Shown one piece after another: positions 1-8,295 of a stretch of DNA of 64,000 bases. Position 1 is the first letter of the stretch. Each line of letters opens with the position of its first letter. Made by a program: the position numbers and the translations under genes. The stretch is taken from assembly GCA_963825405.1 (NCBI GenBank), contig CAWGTB010000003.1:744001-808000 (forward strand), read 5' to 3'. A model generated the notes under the pieces. The model was not told where the DNA came from. It saw only the letters and a list, made by a program, of their open reading frames with translations, and did no database searches. The DNA is from JACPNO01 sp963825405. Lineage in GTDB: Bacteria > Acidobacteriota > Terriglobia > Bryobacterales > Bryobacteraceae.

Positions 1-201
1 TTTGTGGAGGGACTAGTTCCGATCGACACGCTGCCTGGCGACCGCTACACGTATCACGAGAATGTAAGAAAAATCATCGGCCAGCGCTCACGCCGCCAGT
101 TTTCGATCGGCGACAGCGTGCGCGTGATTTTGGATCGCGTCGACTCGGTAGATCAGAAACTGCAATTCTCAATTGTGGAGCCGCCCCGGAAGAAACGCTA
201 A
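1..201 (+). CDS. rnr: Ribonuclease R, C-terminal end (partial)
   Basis: This is the last 66 codons of a gene that begins before the window. The residues form an S1 RNA-binding domain with the pattern seen at the end of RNase R: VEGLVPIDTL, then GDRY-YHE, the RSRRQFSIGD segment, and DRVDSVDQKLQFS. RNase R is a 3'-5' exoribonuclease that degrades structured RNA; the catalytic RNB domain lies outside the window. The protein ends in a short basic tail (PPRKKR). The frame is open from base 1 with no start codon of its own, so it is a truncated view rather than a small gene. The family call is fairly sure; the exact orthologue cannot be proven from this piece. Confidence 0.8.
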   Translation, partial: FVEGLVPIDTLPGDRYTYHENVRKIIGQRSRRQFSIGDSVRVILDRVDSVDQKLQFSIVEPPRKKR

Positions 202-206
202 GCCGC

Positions 207-1796
207 TTACTTCTCCGCCGGGATCACCTTCAACTCCGCATTTTCCTTGCTGCCTTCGCGAAGGCTGATCGCCTTTCCCAACTTTTCAAATGTCTTCAGA
301 AAGTCCGGATCCGCGTACGCGCCCGATTCCGCATCCTCCCACGCAAAGAGTGTGTACTCGCCTGGAGCAATGCCCTTGATAATAAAGTGGCCGTTTTGAT
401 CCGCAATGACGTCCTTGAACAGCCTCGCCTGGTCACGCAAGCGGGATTCAGGAACCAGCGCCACGATTGCCCCACCCGCAGGCTGCTGTTGCGCCTTGAG
501 CACCGTCCCATCGATCCGGCCGCCGTTAGAGGCGAGCACGATTTCGATCGGGCCAACCGCGCCGCTCGTGAAGTTGAGTCCGGATTCGAAGGCGTCTTCG
601 GTGCCAACGCGAATGGACTTGATGTAGAAGTTCTCTGGCAGGCCCGACATACTGAGCTGGTAACGATCTCGAAGGACGTTTTGCAAGGTAAAGACTCCCT
701 TTTCCTTCACGACAGCTCGAGTCATTCCCATTTGAGAAAAGGCCTGCGGCCCGGTGATGAGGACCGAAAGGCGCGACAGGCTGAGATCCGCCGTACCCTC
801 TACTGCCACGTGTCCAGTCAGATCGAGACCCGGTGCTACAACCAGGCTGATATTTTCTACATCCGTGTTACCCACCTCCACGGGCATTTGAGCGGCGTAT
901 CTTTTGCCCTCGTCCATCACCTGCGCCGTGATGGTGTAAGAGCCGGGTGTTACTCCATGAAGCTCGAAGTTGCCTTCCAGGTCGCGGACGTTCGTCATAT
1001 TAGGCGAGTACACACCGGGGTAATTGTGGTGCGCCAGAAATACGGCGATGTTCCGGCTCCGCGCGCCAAGAGCGCTCGTTACGCGGCCGTGGACTCGTAC
1101 GGTGCGCGTCCGCGCCAGGGTCATATCGATTCCACGCAACTGGCTGCCTGCCGAGACTTCGATCGCGCCAGCCGATGCGGCATCGTAAGTTCCCGGATAA
1201 TAGGTGGGCGGGTACGCTTGTTCACCCCCGCCTTCAACGACATCCGGTGCAGCCCGGTTGAAAGCGTACAAGTAGTAACGGCCAGGGTTCAGATCGAAGA
1301 TCCGGTAGTCACCCAAATCGTTCGTACTCGCGCTATTGGAATTCTGGAGTTGGCGCCGGCCGAGGCCGTACCCATAGCGCATGGCCTGAATTTCAACACG
1401 CGCCAGCGGTTCGCCCTGTTCGTCCAGGATTCTTCCCATGATGACGCCCTGCGGCGTCATGCGGATGACCAGATCGCGCAGCTCCTGGCCGGCCCTCAGC
1501 GCCAGCGGTGTCCCGCCGCGCGGGCCGTATTGGCTGTCCAGGAATCCGTTGCGCCGGGCATAAAGCTGGTAGGTGCCAGGGACCAGATTTCGCAACGCGA
1601 AATGGCCGCTGGAATCCGTAGTACTGGCATTTGTGTTGCCGCCTTCGCGCACGTCTCCTAACTTGACATGAACCTTAGCCAATGGCTCGCCGGTGAGCGC
1701 GTTCACCACCTGTCCCTGGATCGTGCAAGCGGCGTTTGGATCCTGCGCCAGCGCCGCGCAAGCGCAAACCAACGCGAGTGCAACCAGCAACTTCAT
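207..1796 (-). CDS. Secreted carboxypeptidase-regulatory-like domain protein
   Basis: A 529-residue exported protein. It starts with a clear Sec signal peptide (MKLLVALALVCACAALAQ). Next comes a CarboxypepD_reg/Cna-B-like beta-sandwich (about residues 22-110, with the GQVVNALTGEPLAKVHVKL and GHFALRNLVPGTYQL signatures). Further beta-rich repeats of the same kind follow (around 115-180, 230-310 and 425-510, each with a G-Y/F-x-L turn such as PGRYYLYAF and PGEYTLFAW). There is no TonB plug or barrel, so this is not a receptor. Such proteins are abundant in Solibacter-like acidobacteria and have no assigned function; a cell-surface or periplasmic binding role is a guess. It faces the convergent rnr end, 5 bp away. 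Confidence 0.75.
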   Translation of the reverse strand: MKLLVALALVCACAALAQDPNAACTIQGQVVNALTGEPLAKVHVKLGDVREGGNTNASTTDSSGHFALRNLVPGTYQLYARRNGFLDSQYGPRGGTPLALRAGQELRDLVIRMTPQGVIMGRILDEQGEPLARVEIQAMRYGYGLGRRQLQNSNSASTNDLGDYRIFDLNPGRYYLYAFNRAAPDVVEGGGEQAYPPTYYPGTYDAASAGAIEVSAGSQLRGIDMTLARTRTVRVHGRVTSALGARSRNIAVFLAHHNYPGVYSPNMTNVRDLEGNFELHGVTPGSYTITAQVMDEGKRYAAQMPVEVGNTDVENISLVVAPGLDLTGHVAVEGTADLSLSRLSVLITGPQAFSQMGMTRAVVKEKGVFTLQNVLRDRYQLSMSGLPENFYIKSIRVGTEDAFESGLNFTSGAVGPIEIVLASNGGRIDGTVLKAQQQPAGGAIVALVPESRLRDQARLFKDVIADQNGHFIIKGIAPGEYTLFAWEDAESGAYADPDFLKTFEKLGKAISLREGSKENAELKVIPAEK

Positions 1797-1961
1797 ACGC
1801 GTCTTGCCCTATTTTAGCCACTCATGCGGGTGCTCTTGCACAAAATCATCGTCACCCAAATGCGGGTACGCGTTGCACACGAGGTCGATCTCTTCGCGTC
1901 CGTCCCCTGGAAGCCGATATGCAGGCGTTGTCCGGGCTGGAAGACTGTTCGGACGAAATGT

Positions 1962-2444
1962 TCAACGCTTGTATCCGATCATGCGCAGAAACTCGCGGCG
2001 CTTTTTGGCATCGTCCGCGGTCTCGACTCCCTTGGGTGGTGTGCCATCGATTACGCCCAGTACACCCCGTCCTTGCTCGCTATCAGCCACGATCACCTCG
2101 ACCGGATTGGCGGTAGCGCAGAAAATCGAACACACCTCTGGCACTTCCTTGATCCGCCCCAGCACGTTGATCGGGTAGCCCTCGCGCATCGCGATCACAA
2201 AAATGTGGCCGGCGCTGAGCGCGGTGGCATTGCGCGCGGCCAGGGCTTGCAGCGCATCATCGTTGCCGTCGACACGGGTGAGGCAAGGCCCGGACGCCTC
2301 GTTAAACGCGATGCCGAATTTCATCTGCGGCACCGTGTTGACCAGCGCTTCGTACAAATCTTCGACAGTCTTGATGAAGTGAGATTGGCCGAGGATTATG
2401 TTGCCACCCTCGGGGATTTCCAGGCGAACCGATTTCAGTTCCAT
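1962..2444 (-). CDS. Adenosine-specific kinase family protein
   Basis: A 160-residue protein that matches the small adenosine-specific kinase family (formerly DUF355) from end to end: MELKSVRLEIPEG-NIILGQSHFIKTVEDLYE, then KFGIAFNEASG, a GHIFVI segment, and IFCATANPVEVIVA followed by GVLGVIDG. Archaeal members are reported to bind or phosphorylate adenosine; activity in bacteria is less certain. The open frame extends about 100 codons further upstream, but that part is antisense to the neighbouring ferredoxin gene and reads as noise. The start was therefore placed at the ATG giving MELKSV, which is the normal family N-terminus. It is divergent from the ferredoxin-MBL gene, with only 43 bp between starts. 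Confidence 0.85.
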   Translation of the reverse strand: MELKSVRLEIPEGGNIILGQSHFIKTVEDLYEALVNTVPQMKFGIAFNEASGPCLTRVDGNDDALQALAARNATALSAGHIFVIAMREGYPINVLGRIKEVPEVCSIFCATANPVEVIVADSEQGRGVLGVIDGTPPKGVETADDAKKRREFLRMIGYKR

Positions 2445-2487
2445 GCGACTAATCAGGATACACCTGCGATTGTGCCACCATAAATAT

Positions 2488-3355
2488 ATGGCCGACCGCA
2501 ATAAACGGCTCCCCGAAAATGTCCCCGGCGAGTTCTTCGTGGACTCCACCTGCATTGATTGCGACGCCTGCCGGCAGATCGCGCCGGAAGTGTTTGCCGA
2601 TTCCGGCGAGTTCTCGTTCGTCCACGCCCAGCCGCAAAACGAAGACGCCGTCCGCAACGCGCTGCGGGCTCTACTGGCCTGTCCCACCGGCTCGATCGGC
2701 ACGCTGCATCCCAACCGCGCACGCGAAGTGAAAGCCGATTTCCCGCTGCCGCTCACCGACGGGATCTTCTATTGCGGCTTCAATTCGCCGAAATCGTTCG
2801 GCGGCAATAGCTACTTCGTGCGGCATCCCGGCGGCAACTGGCTCATCGATTCGCCGAAGTTCCTGCCGCATCTGGTCGACCAGTTTCAGGGAATTGGGCG
2901 GAATCGCCTACATCTTTCTGACCCATAGCGACGACGTGGCCGAAGCCGCGAAATTCGCACACCAATTCTCGGCCCGGCGCATCATTCATCGGCTGGAACT
3001 ATCCTCGCAGCCCGGGGCGGAGATCGTAATCGATGGCGAAGAGCCGCTGGAGATCGCGCCGCAATTCCTGGTGATTCCCACACCCGGCCATACCCGCGGC
3101 CACTGCTGCCTGCTTTACGACGGCAGGTATCTGTTCACCGGCGATCACCTGTGGTGGAGCCGGACGAAAGCGCGCCTCAACGCCGGCCGCGATGTCTGCT
3201 GGCATTCCTGGACGCAGCAGACGCGCTCGATGGCGTTACTCGAGAAATACGACTTCGAATGGGTACTGCCCGGTCATGGCCAGCGCGTGCGGCAGCCCGC
3301 GGCGGAGATGCGGCGGCAAATCGGGGAACTGGTCGCTGAGATGCGAAGCCGCTAA
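2488..3355 (+). CDS. Ferredoxin-metallo-beta-lactamase fold fusion (one frameshift)
   Basis: Two domains. Residues about 15-75 are a 4Fe-4S ferredoxin-like module (DSTCIDCDACRQIAPEVF, then LLACPTGSIGT). From about residue 80 there is a metallo-beta-lactamase-fold hydrolase (GGNSYFVRHPGGNWLIDSP, IPTPGHTRGHCCLLY, LFTGDHLWW, VLPGHG). The reading frame breaks near 2890, where an extra G in caggg shifts DQFQ out of register; removing it gives DQFQELGGIAYIFLTHSDDV. This looks like a sequencing error. The usual HxHxDH metal motif is replaced by THSDDV, which I recall as typical of this ferredoxin-linked subfamily found in cyanobacteria and plants. Substrate is unknown; an iron-sulfur or redox-linked hydrolase is likely. 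Start ATG gives MADRNK. Confidence 0.75.
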
Positions 3356-3358
3356 GAA

Positions 3359-3391
3359 GTTCTCGCAGAGGCGCGGAGTACGCAGAGAAAA
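3359..3391 (+). repeat. Dispersed CGCAGAG-type intergenic repeat, single arm
   Basis: The gap after the MBL gene carries a copy of a dispersed repeat with core ctcgcagag-gcgc-gag and cgcagagaaa. The same sequence recurs at 4337-4368 (inverted), 8208-8289 (both arms) and 60598-60680 (both arms). This copy and the inverted one at 4337 bracket the two-gene unit 3421-4310. It is non-coding, and function is unknown. Confidence 0.7.
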
Positions 3392-3420
3392 ACTCACCTT
3401 TCTTACGATAAGCTGGCGTC

Positions 3421-3801
3421 ATGATCCGAAGCATTGGTGCAGTCCTGGCGGGCTTCGTTGCGGTGATTATTCTCTCGATCGGCACCGATGCGGCCCTCCG
3501 CACGGCCGGCATTTTGCCGCCATTGGAACAGCGAGTGCCCGACGCGCTCTTGCTGCTGGCAACGGCCTATCGCACCATCTACAGCATCGCCGGCAGCTAT
3601 ATCTCGGCGCGGCTGGCGCCCAATCGGCCGATGCGGCACGCGCTGGCGCTCGGCGTCGTGGGCTTTGTTGCCAGCACCGCAGGCGCCGTTGCGACATGGA
3701 ACGCCGGTCCGGCCTACGAGCCCAAATGGTATCCGCTGGCACTCATCGTCCTCGCGATGCCGGGCGCCTGGGCGGGCGGCAAACTTTTCGAGCGGAGGTA
3801 A
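3421..3801 (+). CDS. Small integral membrane protein, unknown function
   Basis: A 126-residue hydrophobic protein. About four membrane segments can be seen: residues 5-25 (IGAVLAGFVAVIILSIGTD), 41-62, 74-93 (HALALGVVGFVASTAGAVA) and 105-122 (YPLALIVLAMPGAWAGGKL). It has no recognisable catalytic motif and I cannot name a family with confidence. It ends 3 bp before the DinB gene, so the two are probably co-transcribed. The pair sits between two inverted copies of a dispersed repeat. The single-frame ORF with ATG start, and the neighbour spacing, support it as a real gene. Confidence 0.6.
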   Translation: MIRSIGAVLAGFVAVIILSIGTDAALRTAGILPPLEQRVPDALLLLATAYRTIYSIAGSYISARLAPNRPMRHALALGVVGFVASTAGAVATWNAGPAYEPKWYPLALIVLAMPGAWAGGKLFERR

Positions 3802-3804
3802 TTT

Positions 3805-4310
3805 ATGGTTCTTACGAAAGACGAACTCATCGCTGCCCTTCAGGGCGAGGTGCGCATCTTGCTCCATCTGGCGTCGAAGGTTGACCCAGCCACGCTCGAC
3901 TATCGTCCCAGCCCCAAACAGCGCAGCCTTTTGGAACTGTTGCAGTATATGACGATCATGGGCCCCATCCATCTGCGCGGCATCCTGGCAGCCGCGTTCG
4001 ATATGGACGCATGGCGACAAGCCTGGAGCGCCGGGGAGGCGGCCGCGAAGGTCATGAATCTGGAGCAGGTGAAGGACGCGATCGGCAAGCAGCCGGCGCT
4101 ATTCGCGGAATTGCTGGGATCATGTTCGGATGCGAATCTGCGTACTGAAATCGAGATGTTCGGCGCTAAATCCAGCCGGGGCGCGATGATCGTCAGCCTG
4201 GTGCTGTGCCATTCGCGGCCTATCGCATGCAGTTATTCCTGTACTTGAAAGCCTCCGGCCGCGAAGAGTTGAACACGATGAATCTCTGGGCCGGCATGGA
4301 CAAGCGCTAA
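3805..4310 (+). CDS. DinB-like four-helix-bundle protein (one frameshift)
   Basis: About 168 residues once corrected. The N-terminus (KDELIAALQGEVRILLHLASKV), the SPKQRSLLELLQYM segment, the helical centre and the corrected C-terminus HFAAYRMQLFLYLKASGREELNTMNLWAG fit the DinB/YfiT metal-dependent family. Members are four-helix bundles, often with thiol S-transferase or stress roles. As given, the frame ends early at 4248 because a T is missing near 4212 (ccattcg for ccatttcg). Restoring it extends the protein to the stop at 4308-4310 with good family sequence, so I treat the break as a sequencing error. The metal-binding His set is only partly recognisable. It follows the membrane-protein gene by 3 bp. 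Confidence 0.7.
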
Positions 4311-4336
4311 AAATCTCTTGTTCTGGGTTCGGTTTT

Positions 4337-4368
4337 ACTCTGCGTTCTCTGCGCCTCTGCGAGAAATG
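4337..4368 (-). repeat. Dispersed CGCAGAG-type intergenic repeat, inverted copy
   Basis: Reads ctctgcg-ttctctgcg-cctctgcgagaaat, the reverse complement of the copy at 3359-3391. It lies between the convergent DinB and polA genes, so it could also serve as a bidirectional RNA hairpin when paired with other arms. No partner arm lies within this gap. Confidence 0.7.
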
Positions 4369-4371
4369 TTT

Positions 4372-6948
4372 TTATTTAGCATCCCGCCAGTTATCCCCAA
4401 TCCCGATGTCGGCGATCAGCGGCACTTCCAGCCGGTACACCTGTTCCATTTCGCGCTTCACCAGGGCGGACAGCCGCGCCGTCTCCTCCGGGGGCGCTTC
4501 GAACACCAGCTCATCGTGAACCTGCAGCAGCATCGTCGCTCGAAATCCCCCGGCGGCGAGTTCGCGATCGATCCGCACCATGGCCAGCTTGATCACGTCG
4601 GCCGCGGTGCCTTGCAGCGGCGAATTCACCGCCGTGCGCTCCGCAAATCCGCGCGCGTTGGGATTGCGGCTATTCATATCCGGAATCGGCCGCTCGCGCC
4701 CCAGCAGCGTGCGCGTCACGCCGGTGCGCCGCACTTCGGCGATGGTTGCGTCGATAAACTTCCGCACGCCGGCGTAGCGCTCGAAGTAGCCTCGGATGTA
4801 CAGCTCCGCTTCACTGCGCGAAATGCCCAGCTGCGCGGCGAGGCCGAACGCGCTGATGCCGTACACGATGCCGAAGTTCACCGCCTTGGCGCGCGAGCGC
4901 GCTTCGGGCGTCACCATCAGCGGCGGAATGCCCATCACTTCCGCGGCGGTGCGCGTGTGGATGTCTTCGCCGTTGCGGAACGCTTCCACCAACAAGCGGG
5001 TCGTGCGACATATGTGCCAGCAGCCGCAGCTCGATCTGCGAATAGTCCGCCACCACCAGCTTCCAGCCTTCGCGCGGAATGAAGGCCGCGCGGATCTCCC
5101 GCCCCAGCTCGGTACGGATCGGAATGTTCTGCAGGTTCGGATTGGACGACGAAAGCCGGCCCGTCGCCGCGCCAGCCTGGTTGAAACTGGTGTGGATGCG
5201 CCCGCTCAGCGGATCGATCAGCACCGGCAGCGCGTCCACGTAAGTGCCCTTCAGCTTGGTGAGCTGGCGGTATTCCAGCACCTTGCGGGCGATCTCGTGC
5301 TCCTCGGCGAGGTCTTCCAGAACGTCCGCCGCGGTGGAAATGGTTTTGCCCTTGCCGTATTTCACCGGCGCGGGAAGCTTGAGATCTTCGAACAGAATCT
5401 TGCCAAGTTGTTGCGGCGAGCTGATGTTGAACGGCTTTCCCGCGAGCGCGTGGATCTCGGCGGTGAGCCGGGAAATCTCCGTCTCCATCAGTTCCGACAG
5501 ACGTCCCAGCTCAGCCCTATCGACGCGGATGCCTTCGCGCTCCATGCGCGCCAGCACGCCCGCCAGCGGCAGTTCGATACTTTCGTAGAGCTCAGTAAGT
5601 CCGCGCGTTTCGATTTCGCTGCGCAGCGTTGCGGAAAGCTCAAGGGCGTAGTCGGCGTGCTGCTCCGGCGAGGCGCCCAGCTTCAAGTCGAGACGGCGGC
5701 GCACCAGTTCCGCCAGCGAGCATCCGCCCGGTTCGGCGTCCAGCAGGAACGCGTAGAGCATGACGTCGTGCGCAAAGCCGGCGGCATCGATTCCCAGCTT
5801 GCTCAGCGCCAGCAGCGTGGATTTCACGTCGCAGCCGATCTTGGGGCGCGCGGCATCGGCGATCAACGGCCGCACGGCGTCGATGAGCGTAACCGGAATT
5901 GCGCGCGCTTCGGCCTGCCGCCACGCGAGGCCAACCGTGTCCAGCGGGAATTCGCCTTCTTCGGTTCTCGACACCGCCACGATAACGCGGCGCCCGGCAG
6001 GGATCGCTCGCCAACCATTCCGCCACGGCTTCCCGCGTAGCCAGCGCCTGATAATCGCGCGGCCGCGAATCTTCACCCGGACCCAACTCACGCGCCAGGC
6101 TGTGAAATTCCAGTTCCTTGAAGAGTTCTTTGAGCGCCGCCTGGTCCGGTTCCTGCACCTTGACCATATCGAGGGAGAATTCGAGCGGGATCGCCGTCTC
6201 CACCGTCGCCAGCCGCTTGCTCATCAGGATGCGCTCGCGATTATTCTGCAAACTCTCGCGGTACATTTTGCGCTCGACTTCACCTGCCCGTTCGAGTGCC
6301 TGCTCGACCGATCCGAACTGGACGATCAGATCGCGCGCGCCTTTGTCGCCGATGCCGGGCGCGCCCGGAATGTTGTCCACCGAATCGCCCTTGAGCGCAA
6401 GCAGATCGGCCACCTGTTCGAGGCCGCACGCCCATGAATTCTTCGACCTTGGCAGGGTCGTACCAAAGATCGTCCTTGGCCGGATTCAGCATCGAGACGC
6501 GGTCGGTGACCAGTTGCAGCATATCTTTATCGCTCGAGACGATTACGACTTCATACCCGGCGGATTCGGCGCGCCGCGCCAGCGTGGCGATCACGTCGTC
6601 CGCCTCATACCCCGCAAATTGCAGAATCGGCACACGCATGCCGTCGAGTACCTTCCGCACGTACGGAATCTGTTCGGCCAGATCGTCCGGCATCTCGGTG
6701 CGATTGGCTTTGTAATCGGCAAACTCCTGCTCGCGCAAAGTGGGGCCAATGCTCTCGAAAACGGCCGCCATGTACTCCGGCTTGTAGGTTTTCGCCAGCT
6801 TCCGCAGCATGTTGGTGAAAATGTAGACCGCTTCGGTCGAAAGCCCGGTAGCCGTGCGCATGGGCGGGGCTCCGGTGCGGGCACGGGCATGATACGCACG
6901 AAAGATGAAGCCAAAACTATCGATCAGAAAAATACGGGGGCGGGGCAC
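4372..6948 (-). CDS. polA: DNA polymerase I (three frameshifts)
   Basis: About 858 residues after joining the frames. Domain order: 5'-3' exonuclease/FEN (FLIDSFGFIFRAYHA; GYEADDVIATL; VSSDKDMLQL; LALKGDSVDNIPG), a 3'-5' exonuclease-like region, then a family A polymerase with motif A (VVADYSQIELRLLAHMS), motif B (RSRAKAVNFGIVYGIS) and motif C (LQVHDELVFE). In the proofreading domain the DxE motif is missing and the later Asp of NLKYD is replaced (CDVKSTL), so proofreading is probably lost, as in Taq. Breaks lie near 6424, 5995 and 4993. Each is cured by removing one base, restoring family sequence (e.g. VRPEQVADLLALKG; SDPAGRRVIVAV; DPLLVEAFRNGEDIH). They are read as sequencing errors. The start is GTG, giving MPRPRIFLID; it is divergent from lpxC. 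Confidence 0.9.
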
Positions 6949-7045
6949 TGTGTCCCATGATATCCAAAGGGTTAAGGTGTCTGCTTTAATCCGTTAGATG
7001 TATTTCTACAACATTTGGAAGGCAAACTGTGGCGTTTTGGACACG

Positions 7046-7072
7046 TTGATTATGTCGTTATAGTTGTATAAT
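7046..7072 (+). promoter_or_regulatory. Candidate sigma70-type promoter upstream of lpxC
   Basis: The 204-bp divergent gap between polA and lpxC contains TTGATT (7046-7051) and a perfect TATAAT (7067-7072). The spacer is 15 bp, which is shorter than ideal. It points towards lpxC with a leader of about 75 bases. Nothing else is seen in the gap. Confidence 0.45.
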
Positions 7073-7152
7073 CAGCGGGTTACGTTCGGCTGTCGGGTTG
7101 CAAGATATAAGATTTCATATGAAAACTGACCAGCTTCACCTAAGGATCCGTT

Positions 7153-8047
7153 TTGCGTTTTGAAACTACGGTGCAACGCCCCGTAGAGGCTACCGGCGTA
7201 GGCCTGCATAGCGGAGTTCCAGTCAGGATTCGTGTGACGCCCGCCCCGGTGTCCACCGGGATTGTTTTCCTCCGTACCGACCTCGACAACTTTCCCATCC
7301 CAGCCAGCTGGCGGCATGTGGCGCGCGTCAGCTATGCCACCAGCCTGATGCGCAAGGGCGTGCTGATCTCGACCACCGAGCATCTGCTGAGCGTGTTCTA
7401 CAGCATGGGCATCGACAACGCCTACATCGAGATCGACAACCTGGAAGTGCCGATTCTCGATGGCAGCGGCATCGCCTTTTGTGGAACTGCATCCGCGAGG
7501 CCGGCATTCGCCATTACCGGCGCAAGCGCCGCTATCTGCGCATTCGCCGTCCGATTTCGGTGGAAGATCGCGGCAAGCGCATTACGATCCTGCCCGACGA
7601 TGCGTTCCGCCTGACCTGCGACACGAATTTCGATCATCCGATGGTCGGCCGGCAGTCGCTCGAAATGGAAGTGACTCCGGAAGCGCTACGCCGAGCGAGA
7701 TCGCGCCGGCGCGCACCTTCGGATTCGAGAATGAGCTGGACCAGATGCGCAACATGGGCCTGATCCGCGGGGCGTCGCTCGACAATGCGGTGTGCTTCAA
7801 CGCGACTGGCGTGTTGAATCCGGAAGGGCTGCGTTTCCCGGACGAATGCTGCCGCCACAAAGCGCTCGACCTGATCGGCGACCTGGCGCTGATCGGCAAG
7901 CCGCTGCTGGGGCACGTGATCGCCGAGCGCGCCGGCCACGCCATGCATGCCGCGCTGGTGGCGCGCATCATGTCCGATCCATCGCTCTACGAGATCATCA
8001 CCTTCGACCAGTTGGCGACCCGCGTGGCACATGCTTTAATGTCGTGA
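7153..8047 (+). CDS. lpxC: UDP-3-O-acyl-N-acetylglucosamine deacetylase (frameshifted)
   Basis: LpxC is the zinc deacetylase that commits UDP-acyl-GlcNAc to lipid A synthesis. Visible landmarks are the N-terminus TVQRPVEATGVGLHSG, the zinc-ligand segment STTEHLLSVFYSMGIDNAYIEID, PILDGSG, the second zinc segment RHKALDLIGDLAL, and the catalytic-His region GHVIAERAGHAMH. Three single-base errors split it: extra T and C near 7476-7490 (expected GIAFVELIREAGIRHY) and a lost base near 7690 (expected TPSEIAPARTFGF). The start is TTG at 7153. An in-frame stop sits at 7141 and a good Shine-Dalgarno AAGGA at 7142-7146, so no ATG or GTG is available. The product is about 297 residues. Its presence implies an LPS-bearing outer membrane. 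Confidence 0.9.
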
Positions 8048-8196
8048 AGAAGAAGCCGCATTTCGACCTCGGTAAGGAAATCCGGAAACTGGCGCGCGAG
8101 CGAGTGGGCAAAGTGCCGGCAGCTAAAACTATTCAGCCGAAGGCGGCGCGGAAAAAGCCGAAACACAAGAAGCCGTTGACGGAAACCGAAAACTAA
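8044..8196 (+). CDS. Small basic protein coupled to lpxC
   Basis: A 50-residue ORF starts at GTG 8044, overlapping the lpxC stop in a GTGA arrangement typical of translational coupling. The peptide starts VKKKPHFDLGKEIRKLARERVG and ends in a lysine/proline-rich tail (AARKKPKHKKP). I recognise no family. The high Lys/Arg content suggests nucleic-acid or membrane-surface binding, but that is only inference. It is supported by the coupling and by continuing codon-like composition up to a stop just before the dispersed repeat. Confidence 0.5.
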   Translation: MKKKPHFDLGKEIRKLARERVGKVPAAKTIQPKAARKKPKHKKPLTETEN

Positions 8197-8207
8197 GAAC
8201 AAAAAAA

Positions 8208-8289
8208 TTTCTCGCAGAGACGCAGAGAAAACCTTAGAAATAAAATTAGTTGTTGTCTTTTTGTAGTTCTCTGTGTCTCTGCGAGAAAT
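8208..8289. repeat. Dispersed CGCAGAG-type repeat, paired inverted arms
   Basis: A left arm (8208-8231, ctcgcagagacgcagagaa core) and a right arm (8266-8289, ttctctgtgtctctgcgaga core) are near-perfect inverted copies separated by about 34 AT-rich bases. The element fills the gap between convergent genes and could fold into a long hairpin on either strand, possibly acting as a two-way terminator. The same arms occur at 3359, 4337 and 60598. Confidence 0.8.
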
Positions 8290-8295
8290 GTCTTT

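Noticed and set aside
387..1661. A long open plus-strand frame of about 424 codons
   Set aside because: It is antisense to the CarboxypepD_reg gene and rich in Arg/His, a shadow of GC-rich codon use.
1809..1961. Minus-strand open stretch ending DDFVQEHPHEWLK after the adenosine-kinase stop
   Set aside because: It reads like protein but has no usable start codon and would need a frameshift to join an upstream segment (VEHFVRTVFQPGQRL). No family recognised, so not listed as a gene.
4796..6437. Long plus-strand open frames across polA
   Set aside because: Antisense shadows of polA; no domain resemblance.
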